Assembly (NCBI GenBank): GCA_014860355.1
Contig: JACZJV010000079.1
Span: 1-40,637, forward strand
Direction of reading: 5' to 3'
Origin: Burkholderiales bacterium
GTDB taxonomy: Bacteria > Pseudomonadota > Gammaproteobacteria > Burkholderiales > SG8-39
Length of the DNA: 40,637 nt
Part shown: piece by piece, positions 1 to 8,363 of the stretch
Layout of the letters: the number at the start of each line of letters is the position of its first letter
Position numbering within the stretch: position 1 is the first letter of the stretch
Notes under the pieces: model-generated
The model's database searches: none
Seen by the model: only the letters and a program-made list of their open reading frames with translations
Told to the model about the DNA's origin: nothing
Translations under genes and position numbers: made by a program

Positions 1-1102
1 GTCCGTAGTCGCTGCGCGTCCATTCCCAGACATCGCCGAAGGGCTGCGCCAGGGTTCCGTCGGCCGGCGCTTCGCGCAGCGCGAGCGGGTGCAGCGCGCC
101 GCTCTCGAGAAAATTTCCCTCGAGCGCCGCGCTGCGTGCGGCCACCTCCCATTCGGCTTCCGTCGGCAGCCGTTCGCCAGCCCAGCGCGCAAAGGCATCG
201 GCCTCGTAAAAGCACACGTGGCAGATAGGTGTATGCGGATCCACGGGGACGTCCCCATGCAGCGTGAACGCGTACCAACCGCTGTCCCGATGCTCCCAGT
301 ACTGGGGCGCCTGCCAGCCATGGGCCGTCACCGCGTCCCACCCGGCTGAAAGCCATAGTTCCGGCCGCCGGTAACCGTCGTCCTGGATGAACTCGATGAA
401 ATCGCCGTGGGTCACCGGGTGTGTAGCGATCTGGAATGCGTCGAGCCAGACGCGGTGGCGCGGCCCCTCGTTGTCGAAGCAGAAACCGGCGCCCGTGTGC
501 CCGATTTCGCGTACGCCCGCTGCAAAACCGATCCAGCGACGCGCGCGCGCATGTACCGGGGTGAGCGGCCATTGTTTCTGGTATGCAGGCTTCAGCGGGT
601 TGCGCGAGAGCAGGTGTTTTACATCGGTCAGGATGAGCTCCTGATGCTGCTGTTCATGGTGCAGTCCGAGTTCGATCAAGACCTCCACCTGCGCAGGAGT
701 CCGCTCTCCGGCGAGCAGTTCGAGCATGGCCGCGTCCACATGACGGCGGTATGCGTACACTTGTTCCAGCCCCGGCCGCGAGAGCATTCCGCGCTCGGGT
801 CGAGGGTGCCGCTTGCCTACCGCGTGATAGTAGGAATTGAACAGCACGCGATAGGACGGCTCCAGCGGCCGGTAGCCGGGCAGATGCGGCACGAGCACGA
901 AGGTCTCGAAAAACCACGTCGTATGCGCCAGATGCCATTTTACCGGGCTGGCATCCGGCATCGACTGGATCGCGCAATCCTCGGCCGATAGCGGCGCGGC
1001 GAGGGCGTTCGACACCTGGCGGACGGAAACAAATCGTTCAGCACGGTTTGCAGGCAACCCGGGGCTGCGCGGCAACTTGTTCGAACCCCGATTCAATTCC
1101 AT
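1..1102 (-). CDS. egtB: EgtB-type ergothioneine biosynthesis sulfoxide synthase (3' end beyond window)
   Basis: EgtB is a non-heme iron enzyme that joins hercynine to a thiol donor with O2 in ergothioneine synthesis. The reading frame opens at the ATG whose first base is 1102 and runs off the left edge, giving 367 codons; the family is usually about 400-450 residues, so a short C-terminal piece is missing. An N-terminal DinB-like domain carries WHLAHTTWFFE and the iron-ligand pattern HHEQQHQE. The C-terminal half is an FGE-sulfatase fold with GWYAFTLHGD, RLPTEAEWEVAAR and FGDVWEWTRSDYG. A partner egtD would lie outside the window. The ergothioneine role is inferred from family resemblance; the fold and iron motif are seen directly. 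Confidence 0.9.
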   Translation of the reverse strand, partial: MELNRGSNKLPRSPGLPANRAERFVSVRQVSNALAAPLSAEDCAIQSMPDASPVKWHLAHTTWFFETFVLVPHLPGYRPLEPSYRVLFNSYYHAVGKRHPRPERGMLSRPGLEQVYAYRRHVDAAMLELLAGERTPAQVEVLIELGLHHEQQHQELILTDVKHLLSRNPLKPAYQKQWPLTPVHARARRWIGFAAGVREIGHTGAGFCFDNEGPRHRVWLDAFQIATHPVTHGDFIEFIQDDGYRRPELWLSAGWDAVTAHGWQAPQYWEHRDSGWYAFTLHGDVPVDPHTPICHVCFYEADAFARWAGERLPTEAEWEVAARSAALEGNFLESGALHPLALREAPADGTLAQPFGDVWEWTRSDYG

Positions 1103-1156
1103 GGTCACCTCCGCGCGCTCGCCTAACGCAGCACAATGTCAAACCGCAATACCGCA

Positions 1157-1180
1157 AATGGCGCCAGCCATGGCGCCATT
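1157..1180. terminator. inverted repeat between ugpQ and egtB
   Basis: Perfect 9-bp arms (AATGGCGCC / GGCGCCATT) surround a 6-nt loop. On the plus strand TTCTT follows; on the minus strand TTT follows. It lies between the end of ugpQ and the start of egtB, so a terminator for the leftward ugp transcript is the simplest reading. An operator for egtB is the alternative. Confidence 0.45.
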
Positions 1181-1234
1181 TTCTTCCCGACCCTGCGATC
1201 GTGCAACCGGTTGAATGCGTACTGCTCCGCGTGA

Positions 1235-1264
1235 CCGGCCTTGCCCGCGAGCGCGCAAGGCCGG
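1235..1264. terminator. GC-rich perfect hairpin after ugpQ
   Basis: Perfect 10-bp arms (CCGGCCTTGC / GCAAGGCCGG) with a 10-nt loop lie about 40 bp beyond the ugpQ stop. No U-tract follows in either direction. It is probably a terminator or 3'-end-stabilising stem for the leftward ugp transcript. Confidence 0.5.
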
Positions 1265-1305
1265 AGCGAAACAATCGCTTGCGCGCATTCGGCTGCGCTG
1301 CGCGG

Positions 1306-2046
1306 CTAGCTGAAATCGGGTGTAATCAGGTCCAGCCTGTCGGTGATGATTGCGTCGGCGCCCCAGTCGAACAGCACGCGCACGATCTGCGGATCATTGA
1401 CCGTGTAACACAGCAGCCAGTAGCCGGCATCGCGCACCGCGCGCGCCTGATGCGGCAGCAGCATGCGATAGTCGCAGTGCAGCGAAACGCAGCCGAGGGT
1501 CTGCATCCACTGCTCCCAGTCGTGCGGAATGCTCTTGGTCAGCGCGCCGCGCGGCAATTCCGGCGCGGCCTCCTTCGCTGCGGCGAGCGCGGCCGGCTGG
1601 AACGAGCACAGCAGCGGCGGCACCGCCGCGCCGCGCCAGAGTTCGCGCGCGGCCAGGGCGGCCGCCCTGCCGGTTTCGGCTTCGAAGCCTTTGGCCGGTT
1701 TGATCTCGACATCGGCCCAGAGCCCGAGTTCCACGCACAGTGCGCCCGCATGCGCGAAGCTGGGCACCCGCTCCCCCGCATAATCACGCGAAAACCAGCC
1801 TCCGGCGTCAAGCCCGAGCATGTCGCTGTAGGCGGTCTCCGCGATGGCGCCCCTGCCGTCGGTGGTGCGTTCCAGCCTTTGGTCGTGCATCAGGATGGCG
1901 GTGGCGTCGCCGGCCAGCATGACGTCGAATTCGACAGCGGCAAAACCGAGCTCCTTTGCCTTGCGCAGTCCCGCAAGCGTGTTCTCCGGTGCGAGCGTGC
2001 CGCCGCCGCGGTGGGCGATGATGCGCGGATAGGGCCAGGGTTTCAT
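1306..2046 (-). CDS. ugpQ: glycerophosphodiester phosphodiesterase, UgpQ type
   Basis: Cytosolic GDPD-family enzyme that hydrolyses glycerophosphodiesters to sn-glycerol-3-phosphate and an alcohol; 246 residues, normal for UgpQ. Catalytic signatures are near the N-terminus: AHRGGG, APENT, EFDVM and the histidine of MHDQRLERTTDG, then DVEIKPAKG; the C-terminal NDPQIVRVLFDWGADAIITD is typical. I chose the ATG at 2046 because family members begin just before the WPYPRIIAHRGGG stretch. An in-frame ATG at 2148 would add 34 unrelated residues. It lies 122 bp downstream of ugpB in the same direction, but the ugpA, ugpE and ugpC genes normally between or beside them are absent. Confidence 0.93.
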   Translation of the reverse strand: MKPWPYPRIIAHRGGGTLAPENTLAGLRKAKELGFAAVEFDVMLAGDATAILMHDQRLERTTDGRGAIAETAYSDMLGLDAGGWFSRDYAGERVPSFAHAGALCVELGLWADVEIKPAKGFEAETGRAAALAARELWRGAAVPPLLCSFQPAALAAAKEAAPELPRGALTKSIPHDWEQWMQTLGCVSLHCDYRMLLPHQARAVRDAGYWLLCYTVNDPQIVRVLFDWGADAIITDRLDLITPDFS

Positions 2047-2168
2047 TTTCACGCTTGCTTCTTGACTATGAATGGCGGGACAGCCTGCGTGCCAGCTGCG
2101 ACCGGCGCTCGTCACGAGCATGGGCTTTGCCGGCTTCTCCGTCTCCATCTTTTCTTGTCACCGGGCGC

Positions 2169-3536
2169 TCAGCGCCAGAATTTGACATTGACGCGTTCGA
2201 ACTTGCGCAACTCCACGTTGCCGCGTTCGACCGCGTCGTCCAGCGCTTGCTTCGGCCCTTTCTTGTGCGCCCACACCGCTTCCAGCTCCTCGTCGATGAT
2301 GTCGCGGATTTGCGTGAAATTTCCCAGGCGTATGCCTCTGGACTCATTGACCGGCTGGCGCAGCAGCTGTTGTATGGCGATGTCGGTGCCGGGGTTGGCT
2401 TCATAGTAGCCCTGCGTCCTGCTCAGCTCGTAGGCTGCCTTGGTGGTCGGCAGATAGCCGGTTTGCTGCTGCCACTCGGCCTGGATAGCCGGCGAGGAAA
2501 GAAAGCTGAGGAATTTCGCCACGCCCTTGTACTCGGCGGGCTTCTTGCCGGCCACCACCCACAGGCTGGAGCCGTCGACGATCGTGTTTTGCGGTGCGTC
2601 CTTCACATCCTCGTAGTACGGCAGTTGTGCCACGCCGAATTCGAACTTCGCGTTGCGCTTGATGTCGGCATAGGCGGAGGAAGAACTGGTGAGCAGGGCG
2701 CAATTGCCATTGTAGAATTTCGCGTCAGCCTCGTTCTTGCGGCCGGCGTAATCGAACAGCCTGGACTTGACCCAGGACGAGAGCTTGGCGATGTGACGCA
2801 GCATGATCTGGCTGTTGAACGCGAGCTTTGCGTCCAGCCCGAGGTAGCCGTTCGACCTGGTCGCAAATTCCTGGTGGTGCCAGGCGCTCATGTTCTCCAG
2901 TTGCACCCAGGATTGCGCGCTGGTGGTAAAGCCGCAGGCCATGCCCGCGTCAGTGACTTTGATCGTGACTGCCTCCATCTCGTCCCAGGTCTTGGGCGGG
3001 TTGGAAGGATCGAGCCCCGCCTTCCTGAACGCTGCTTTATTGAAATACAACACCGGGGTGGAGTTGTTGAACGGCATCGACAGCATGCGTCCCCGGATAT
3101 CGTTGTTAAAGCTGCTGACGGCCGGAAGGTAGTCCTTGGCGTCGAGTGTCTCGCCGGCTTGCGCCATCAACTCGTAGACCGGCTTGATTCCCTTGCGCAA
3201 GGTCAACATGATAACGGTGTCGGTCTCGGCCACCTGCACCAGATGCGGCGCCTTGCCGGAGCGGATTGCCTCGACCGCCGCCGCCATGGATACGTCGTAC
3301 GGGCCTTTGAATACCGGCACCAATTTGTAGGCCGATTGCGCAGCGTTGAACTTGTCGGCGATGCCTTTGACTCTTTCGCCCGTCGCGCCGTCCATCGAGT
3401 GCCACAACTGAATTTCGGTGGCAGCCCGGACGCTGCCCGCGGCCAATGCGCAGGCCGCGGCGAGCACCAGGCAAAGCTTCCCGGCGCTCATGCGGCGGCG
3501 CGCGCAAAGGGAGGAGTGTGCAATGCCCGAAAACAT
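2169..3536 (-). CDS. ugpB: sn-glycerol-3-phosphate ABC transporter substrate-binding protein UgpB
   Basis: Periplasmic binding protein for glycerol-3-phosphate or glycerophosphodiesters, 455 residues (E. coli UgpB is about 440). A signal peptide with an Arg-rich start and a CLVLAAACALAAG core precedes mature ATEIQLWHSMDG, a hallmark of UgpB. Other conserved blocks are VFKGPYDVSMAAAVEAIRSG, MPFNNSTPVLYFNK, TWDEMEA, GCALLTSSSSAYADI and FLSFLSSPAIQAEWQQQTGYLP. A second ATG at 3491 would also keep the signal peptide; neither start has a strong Shine-Dalgarno. The gene is divergent from birA and followed by ugpQ with no permease or ATPase gene, so it must rely on components elsewhere or be an orphan. 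Confidence 0.93.
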   Translation of the reverse strand: MFSGIAHSSLCARRRMSAGKLCLVLAAACALAAGSVRAATEIQLWHSMDGATGERVKGIADKFNAAQSAYKLVPVFKGPYDVSMAAAVEAIRSGKAPHLVQVAETDTVIMLTLRKGIKPVYELMAQAGETLDAKDYLPAVSSFNNDIRGRMLSMPFNNSTPVLYFNKAAFRKAGLDPSNPPKTWDEMEAVTIKVTDAGMACGFTTSAQSWVQLENMSAWHHQEFATRSNGYLGLDAKLAFNSQIMLRHIAKLSSWVKSRLFDYAGRKNEADAKFYNGNCALLTSSSSAYADIKRNAKFEFGVAQLPYYEDVKDAPQNTIVDGSSLWVVAGKKPAEYKGVAKFLSFLSSPAIQAEWQQQTGYLPTTKAAYELSRTQGYYEANPGTDIAIQQLLRQPVNESRGIRLGNFTQIRDIIDEELEAVWAHKKGPKQALDDAVERGNVELRKFERVNVKFWR

Positions 3537-3688
3537 ATGTCGCCCTAGCCCGTAATCGTGTTGTGGCGATGTTACAGCAAACCCGGCCTTGCCATGGAAT
3601 TCCCATCCTCGCCGGCTAGCCGCGCCGCGCGCCGGTGACAGCCTGTGCTAGCATCGGCGCAAGCACCGCATCTGCACTGCACCACAAT

Positions 3689-4696
3689 ATGCCGCCTAGC
3701 CGCTACGATCTGCTGCGCCTGCTCTCGGACGCGCGCCTGCATTCGGGCGCCGCTCTGGCGCGCGACCTGGGGCTTGCGCCGGCGGCTTTGCAGCGGGCAC
3801 TGGGCGAACTACAGCAGCTCGGGCTGGTTCTCGAGCGCGTGCGCGGCCACGGCTATCGCCTGGCCGAGCGCTACGATTGCCTGGATGCCGCCGAGCTGCG
3901 CGCGCTGCTCGGCGCGCGGGCGCGCAATTTCCAGGTGGAACTGCTGGACGAGTGCGCATCCACCAATACGCTGCTGCTCGAACGTGCGCGCAGCGGCGCG
4001 CCCTCGGGCAGCGTGCTCGCCTGCGAACTGCAAAGCGCCGGCCGCGGCCGGCGCGGCAAGGACTGGCATTCCGTCTTGGGCGGCAGCCTCACCTTTTCGC
4101 TGTTGTGGCGTTTCGCCCAGGGTGCCGCGGGCCTCTCCGGCCTGTCGCTCGCGGCGGGGGTGGCAGCGGCGCGCGCGCTTGCTTCGGCCGGCGTTGCGGG
4201 CGTGCAATTGAAGTGGCCCAACGACCTGCTGCACGCAGGGGGCAAGCTCGGCGGGATACTGATCGAGGTGCACGGGGATGCAGCCGGCCCGAGCGCAGCG
4301 GTGATCGGCATCGGGCTCAACCTGCGCCTGCGCGCCGGCGCGCGCGCCGCCATTGCGCAACCGGTAACCGACCTCGCCGCGATTGCGGGAGAGGTGGCGC
4401 AGCGCAATCGGCTGCTCGCTGCGACCCTGATCGAACTCGAGCGGGTGCTCGCGGGTTTTGCGCAGCACGGGTTCGCGCCGCTGCGCGAGGAGTGGATGGC
4501 CCGCCATGTGCACCAGGGCAGGCCGGTGACGCTTTCCTCGGCCGGGGGCAGGACGGTGGCGGGCGTGGCCGCGGGTGTGGCCGAGGACGGCGCCTTGCTG
4601 CTGCAGACGGCGCGCGGGCTGGAACGCTGCGTCAACGGCGAACTGTCGCTGCGCGCGGGCGCGCCGGGTTCGGAGAGCGCGGAGGCAAGGGCGTGA
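3689..4696 (+). CDS. birA: biotin--[acetyl-CoA-carboxylase] ligase (BirA)
   Basis: Activates biotin with ATP and attaches it to the carboxyl-carrier lysine of acetyl-CoA carboxylase; 335 residues. An N-terminal winged-helix DNA-binding domain (about residues 3-65) suggests it could also act as the biotin repressor. The catalytic core has ELQSAGRGRRGKDWHS with the GRGRRG loop, LKWPNDLL, GKLGGILIE and VIGIGLNL. The C-terminal beta-barrel includes VHQGRPVTL. ATG 3689 is preferred over the upstream in-frame ATG at 3635 because the helix-turn-helix begins at once. The last codons overlap the next start by 4 bp (GTGA), implying coupled translation. Confidence 0.94.
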   Translation: MPPSRYDLLRLLSDARLHSGAALARDLGLAPAALQRALGELQQLGLVLERVRGHGYRLAERYDCLDAAELRALLGARARNFQVELLDECASTNTLLLERARSGAPSGSVLACELQSAGRGRRGKDWHSVLGGSLTFSLLWRFAQGAAGLSGLSLAAGVAAARALASAGVAGVQLKWPNDLLHAGGKLGGILIEVHGDAAGPSAAVIGIGLNLRLRAGARAAIAQPVTDLAAIAGEVAQRNRLLAATLIELERVLAGFAQHGFAPLREEWMARHVHQGRPVTLSSAGGRTVAGVAAGVAEDGALLLQTARGLERCVNGELSLRAGAPGSESAEARA

Positions 4697-6198
4697 GCAA
4701 GTGCTTCGTCATCGCGCTGATCAAGCACGAGACCAATACCTTTTCGCCGATTGCAACGCCGCTGTCCGCATTCGGCCACGGCAACGGGCCCAGTTACGGC
4801 GAGGCCGCCAGGGCCGAGTTCGCCGGCAGCAACACCCCTTTCGCAGCGTTCCTGGACATCGCCCGGCGCGAGGGCGCCGTGGCCGTCACCCCGGTTGCGG
4901 CCGAGTCCTGGCCCTCGAACATGGCGACGCGCGCAAGCTTCGAAGCGCTGTTGCAGCCGCTGGAGGATGCGGTGCGCGCGGGCTGCGACGCGTGCTTTCT
5001 CGATCTGCACGGCGCCATGGTGGTCGAGGGCTGCGACGACGCCGAAGGCGAAATTCTCAAACGTTTGCGCCGCATCCGTGCCGACTTGCCGATCGCCGTG
5101 ACCTTCGACTACCACACCAACCTGTCGCCGGATATCGTCGCCAACGCGAGTGTTATCACCGGCTACAAGACCTACCCGCACATCGACATGTACGAGGCGG
5201 GGCTGCTCGCCGGCGACATCCTGGCAAGATCGCTGCGCGGGGAGCTGCGCCCGGTGATGGCCTGGGGCTGGTTGCCGCTGGTTTCCTCGGTCATGCGCCA
5301 TGCGCCCGAGGACGGGCCTTCGGGCGAAATCATTGCTTATGCGCGCGCCATGGAAAAATCGGGCCGCGTGCTGGCGGCGACGCTGCTGCCAGGCTTCGCG
5401 CATGCCGACACGCCTTACACCGGCGTTTCCTCCGTGGTCGTGGCCGACGAGGGCGCAGATGCCGCGGCCCGGGGCGCGGCGCAGCAGGTGTGCGAGCGCA
5501 TGCTCGCGATCGCCTGGGAGCGGCGCGCCGAATACGTGTTCCATCCCGAACCGCTGGCGCAATCGCTGGCGCGGGCGCGCGCGCTGGGCGCGGGTGCGCA
5601 CGCAGGCCCGGTCCTGCTGATCGATCACTGCGACAACTGCGGCTCTGGCGGCAGCCAGGACGTGATGCTGGTGGTGGAGGAGATTCTGCGGCAGAAGCTC
5701 GACGATGTCGCCATCGCGCCCATACGCGACCCCCGGGCGGTGGCGCAGATGATCGAGGCCGGCATCGGCAGCAACATCAGGCTCGAACTCGGCGGCAAGA
5801 CCGACATGCCCGCGATCGGTCTTGCCGGACGGCCGCTAGAGCTCGCCGGGCGCGTGCGCAACATCACCGACGGCGAGATCGTGTTCACCGGGCCGATGTA
5901 TACCGGGCTCAGGAGCCACCTCGGGCGCACTGCGGTGCTCGACACCGGCCGCGCGCAGATCGTCGTCACCGAGCGCCACCACGAGCCTTTCGACCTGGTG
6001 ATTTTCCGCCATTGCGGCATCGAGCCGACGCAGAAAAAATTCATCATGCTGAAGTCGCGCATCCACTACCGCGCCGGTTTCAAACCGATAGCCGCGCATA
6101 TCGTCGAATGCGCCGGGGCCGGGGTCACCAATGCCGACCTGTCGGTCTATGGCTACCGCAAACTCAGGCGACCGATCTATCCGCTCGATGCCATCTAG
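4693..6198 (+). CDS. M81-family (MlrC-like) metallopeptidase
   Basis: 501 residues, the usual size for the family founded by MlrC, which degrades linearised microcystin; most members have unknown substrates. Probable metal and active-site motifs are IKHETNTFSP (near residue 10), FLDLHGAMV, TFDYHTNLS and GYKTYPHIDMYE. The C-terminal MlrC domain contains LIDHCDNCGSGGSQD and ends VYGYRKLRRPIYPLD, both typical. The GTG start at 4693 overlaps the birA stop (GTGA). No signal peptide is visible, so it is cytosolic. Its position between birA and coaX, which are normally adjacent or nearly so in related bacteria, suggests an insertion into a conserved operon. Confidence 0.9.
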   Translation: MSKCFVIALIKHETNTFSPIATPLSAFGHGNGPSYGEAARAEFAGSNTPFAAFLDIARREGAVAVTPVAAESWPSNMATRASFEALLQPLEDAVRAGCDACFLDLHGAMVVEGCDDAEGEILKRLRRIRADLPIAVTFDYHTNLSPDIVANASVITGYKTYPHIDMYEAGLLAGDILARSLRGELRPVMAWGWLPLVSSVMRHAPEDGPSGEIIAYARAMEKSGRVLAATLLPGFAHADTPYTGVSSVVVADEGADAAARGAAQQVCERMLAIAWERRAEYVFHPEPLAQSLARARALGAGAHAGPVLLIDHCDNCGSGGSQDVMLVVEEILRQKLDDVAIAPIRDPRAVAQMIEAGIGSNIRLELGGKTDMPAIGLAGRPLELAGRVRNITDGEIVFTGPMYTGLRSHLGRTAVLDTGRAQIVVTERHHEPFDLVIFRHCGIEPTQKKFIMLKSRIHYRAGFKPIAAHIVECAGAGVTNADLSVYGYRKLRRPIYPLDAI

Positions 6199-6218
6199 GC
6201 CCTGGGTCCGAATCACCG

Positions 6219-6224
6219 TAGAAT
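6219..6224 (+). promoter_or_regulatory. candidate -10 box for coaX
   Basis: TAGAAT lies 30 nt before the coaX ATG in the 56-bp gap after the mlrC-like gene. No convincing -35 box is seen. It may give coaX its own promoter. Confidence 0.3.
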
Positions 6225-6254
6225 TGGCGTATCTTTTCACGCGCAGCCAAAAAA

Positions 6255-7061
6255 ATGAACCTGCCCTACAACCTGCTGGTCGACATCGGCAACACCTTCG
6301 TCAAGTGGGGGCGGTACCAGGCCGGTTCGAACGCGGCCGCGCATGCAAGTTGCCTCGATTCCGGCCATGCGCTGCTCGAGGAAATCCCGGCGCTGGCGGG
6401 ACAACTGCGCAAGCACCCCTCGCCGGCGCGCATCGTGATATCGAACGTCGCCGGCACGCGCGTGCGCGCGACCATGCTGCGCCTGCTCGAGATCTGGCCC
6501 GATGCGCCTGCGCCCTGCTGGGTGATCCCGCAGGAGGAGCAATGCGGCGTGACCAACGGCTACCGCAACCCGGCCCAGCTGGGCAGCGACCGCTGGGCCG
6601 CGCTGATCGGAGCGCGCGCGCTGGAGGGGGCGCGTCCGGTGCTGGTCGTATGCTGCGGCACCGCCACCACCGTCGACCTGCTCACGGCGCAGGGCCGCTT
6701 CGCCGGCGGCTGCATCATGCCGGGGGTCGGCACCATGTTGCGTTCCCTGCACGAAAAGACCGCGGCGCTGCCCGACGCCGACGGCGTGTATACGGAATAT
6801 CCGGTGCAGACCGTCGACGCCATCGTCAGCGGCTGCCAGCACGCGCAGGCCGGGGCGGTGGAGCGCATCTACGATCTGTACCGGCGCGACCATCCGGATC
6901 TGTTGTGTCTGGTCTCGGGCGGGGCGGCCAAGGCGCTGACGCCGCACCTTGCCATCGTGTTCCGCTACCATGACAACCTGGTGCTCGAGGGCTTGCATTG
7001 CATCAGCCGGGCGCCCGCGGGCGCGCAATGCGAAGGGCTCACCGTTACGCAAAAGGCGTGA
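6255..7061 (+). CDS. coaX: type III pantothenate kinase
   Basis: First enzyme of coenzyme A synthesis: phosphorylates pantothenate with ATP and is feedback-insensitive. 268 residues with ASKHA-fold motifs: LLVDIGNTFVKWG near the N-terminus (catalytic Asp, phosphate loop), GSDRWAALIGA, VVCCGTATTVDLLT and GGCIMPGVGTMLRSL, and a C-terminal VSGGAAKAL. The ATG at 6255 follows an A-rich stretch without a clear Shine-Dalgarno. It is three bases from the SPOR-domain gene, a common arrangement in Betaproteobacteria. Confidence 0.95.
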   Translation: MNLPYNLLVDIGNTFVKWGRYQAGSNAAAHASCLDSGHALLEEIPALAGQLRKHPSPARIVISNVAGTRVRATMLRLLEIWPDAPAPCWVIPQEEQCGVTNGYRNPAQLGSDRWAALIGARALEGARPVLVVCCGTATTVDLLTAQGRFAGGCIMPGVGTMLRSLHEKTAALPDADGVYTEYPVQTVDAIVSGCQHAQAGAVERIYDLYRRDHPDLLCLVSGGAAKALTPHLAIVFRYHDNLVLEGLHCISRAPAGAQCEGLTVTQKA

Positions 7062-7064
7062 TCG

Positions 7065-7730
7065 ATGCGCATGCTGTTTTTCATTCTGATGCTGGCCAAT
7101 GCGACTTTTTTCGCCTATGCCTGGTTCGGGCCCGGGGCGCGCGCCGGTGGCGATGCGCAGATCATCGGCCAGCAGCTCAATCCGGAAAAAATCCGCCTGC
7201 TCCGCCCCGAACAGCTAAGCGGGCTCGCGCGCAAACCCGAGCCGGCGAAGCCGGCCGCCGTATGCCTGGAATGGGGCGCTTTCAGCGACACCGATCTGGC
7301 GCGCGCGGAGCAGGCGCTGGAACCGCTGGCGCTCGGCGCGAAGTTGTCCCAGCGCAGGCAGGACGACGTCGCCGGTTTCTGGGTCTATATCGCGCCGCTC
7401 GCCAGCCGCCAGGCGGCCGCGCAGAAGGCGGGTGAGTTGAAGCGCCTGGGCGTGGATGACTATTTCGTCGTGCCCGACGACCCGAAGTGGCGCAATGCAA
7501 TCTCCCTGGGTATATTCAAGACCGAGGAGGCGGCGAACACCCGCCTGGGCGCGTTGCGCGCGCAGGGCGTGAAGAGCGCCGCCATCGGTGCGCGCGAAAC
7601 GCCGGCCGGCAGGACTTATTTCCAGGTACGCGACGCGAGTTCCGTGGTGGCGGCAAAGCTGAACCAATTGAAGCTGGCCTACGCGGGCACCGAGGTGCGC
7701 GATTGTGCGCCCGCCGAGAAAAAGGGATAA
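7065..7730 (+). CDS. SPOR-domain inner-membrane protein
   Basis: 221 residues: a single N-terminal membrane anchor (MLFFILMLANATFFAYAWFG), a linker, and a C-terminal region with SPOR-like folds. VCLEWGAFSD and GFWVYIAPLASRQAAAQKAGEL are followed by a second stretch, NAISLGIFKTEEAANTRLGAL. SPOR domains bind denuded septal peptidoglycan, so a periplasmic role near division sites is likely. The last residues include a lone Cys (VRDCAP). It is co-transcribed with coaX (3-nt gap) and followed after 8 nt by the PaiB-like gene. The exact role is unknown. Confidence 0.85.
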   Translation: MRMLFFILMLANATFFAYAWFGPGARAGGDAQIIGQQLNPEKIRLLRPEQLSGLARKPEPAKPAAVCLEWGAFSDTDLARAEQALEPLALGAKLSQRRQDDVAGFWVYIAPLASRQAAAQKAGELKRLGVDDYFVVPDDPKWRNAISLGIFKTEEAANTRLGALRAQGVKSAAIGARETPAGRTYFQVRDASSVVAAKLNQLKLAYAGTEVRDCAPAEKKG

Positions 7731-7738
7731 ATGAAGGG

Positions 7739-8353
7739 ATGTACGCGCCCAAGCACAATCAGCTCGAAGACCGCGCCGCGCTGCTTGCGTACATGCGCGC
7801 CTATTCTTTCGCTGCGCTCGCGAGCTCAGGGCCGGCCGGACTGACGGCCACGCATCTGCCGTTCGTCATCGAAGACGCGCACGGCCGGATCAGGCTGCTC
7901 GCGCACATGGCGAGGGCCAATCCGCAGTGGCGCGATTTCGCCGCCGGGACCGACGCCCTGGTGATATTCATGCAGCCGCACGCCTATGTCTCGCCGCGGC
8001 TCTACGACAGCCGGCAGAACGTGCCTACCTGGAATTACGTCGCGGTGCACGCCTACGGCCCGCCGGTGCTGATCGAGGAGCGAGAGGCCAAGATCGAGTT
8101 GCAGCGTAAGCTCATCCGCCAGCACGATGCGGCTTACCTCGAACAGATGGCCGAACTGCCCGAGCGCTACCTGGACGCCAAGCTCGCCGCCATCGTTTCT
8201 TTTTCGATCGAGGTCAGCCGCATCGACGCGCGCTACAAGCTGTCGCAGGACAAGAATGCGGCCGAGCGCGAGCGCATCGCGGGCGATCTCGAGGCCGGCG
8301 GCGACAGCCTCGCCACCGACACTGCGCGGCTGATGCGCGAGTACAAAGCCTAG
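7739..8353 (+). CDS. FMN-binding split-barrel protein, PaiB family
   Basis: 204 residues. PaiB-family proteins have an FMN-binding split-barrel; the Bacillus member was described as a negative regulator of sporulation and protease genes. Typical blocks are MYAPKHNQLED at the start, ATHLPFVIED, GRIRLLAHMARANPQW, VIFMQPHAYVSPRLY and VPTWNYVAVHAYG. The frame is open upstream inside the SPOR gene, but this ATG is correct by family alignment and has GAAGGG immediately before it. It is probably the last gene of the rightward birA-coaX run, converging on rfaE2. Its biochemical substrate cannot be told from sequence. Confidence 0.9.
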   Translation: MYAPKHNQLEDRAALLAYMRAYSFAALASSGPAGLTATHLPFVIEDAHGRIRLLAHMARANPQWRDFAAGTDALVIFMQPHAYVSPRLYDSRQNVPTWNYVAVHAYGPPVLIEEREAKIELQRKLIRQHDAAYLEQMAELPERYLDAKLAAIVSFSIEVSRIDARYKLSQDKNAAERERIAGDLEAGGDSLATDTARLMREYKA

Positions 8354-8363
8354 CCGCGGGTAC

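Noticed and set aside
1048-2406. Long plus-strand ORF (452 codons) across ugpQ
   Set aside because: It is antisense to ugpQ and ugpB, Arg/Ala/His-rich and without family motifs; the minus-strand genes have clear catalytic signatures.
2055-3548. Plus-strand ORF of 497 codons across ugpB
   Set aside because: It mirrors the codon pattern of ugpB on the opposite strand and has no recognisable domain.
3871-5628. Minus-strand ORF of 585 codons over birA and the M81 gene
   Set aside because: Antisense to two genes with clear motifs on the plus strand.
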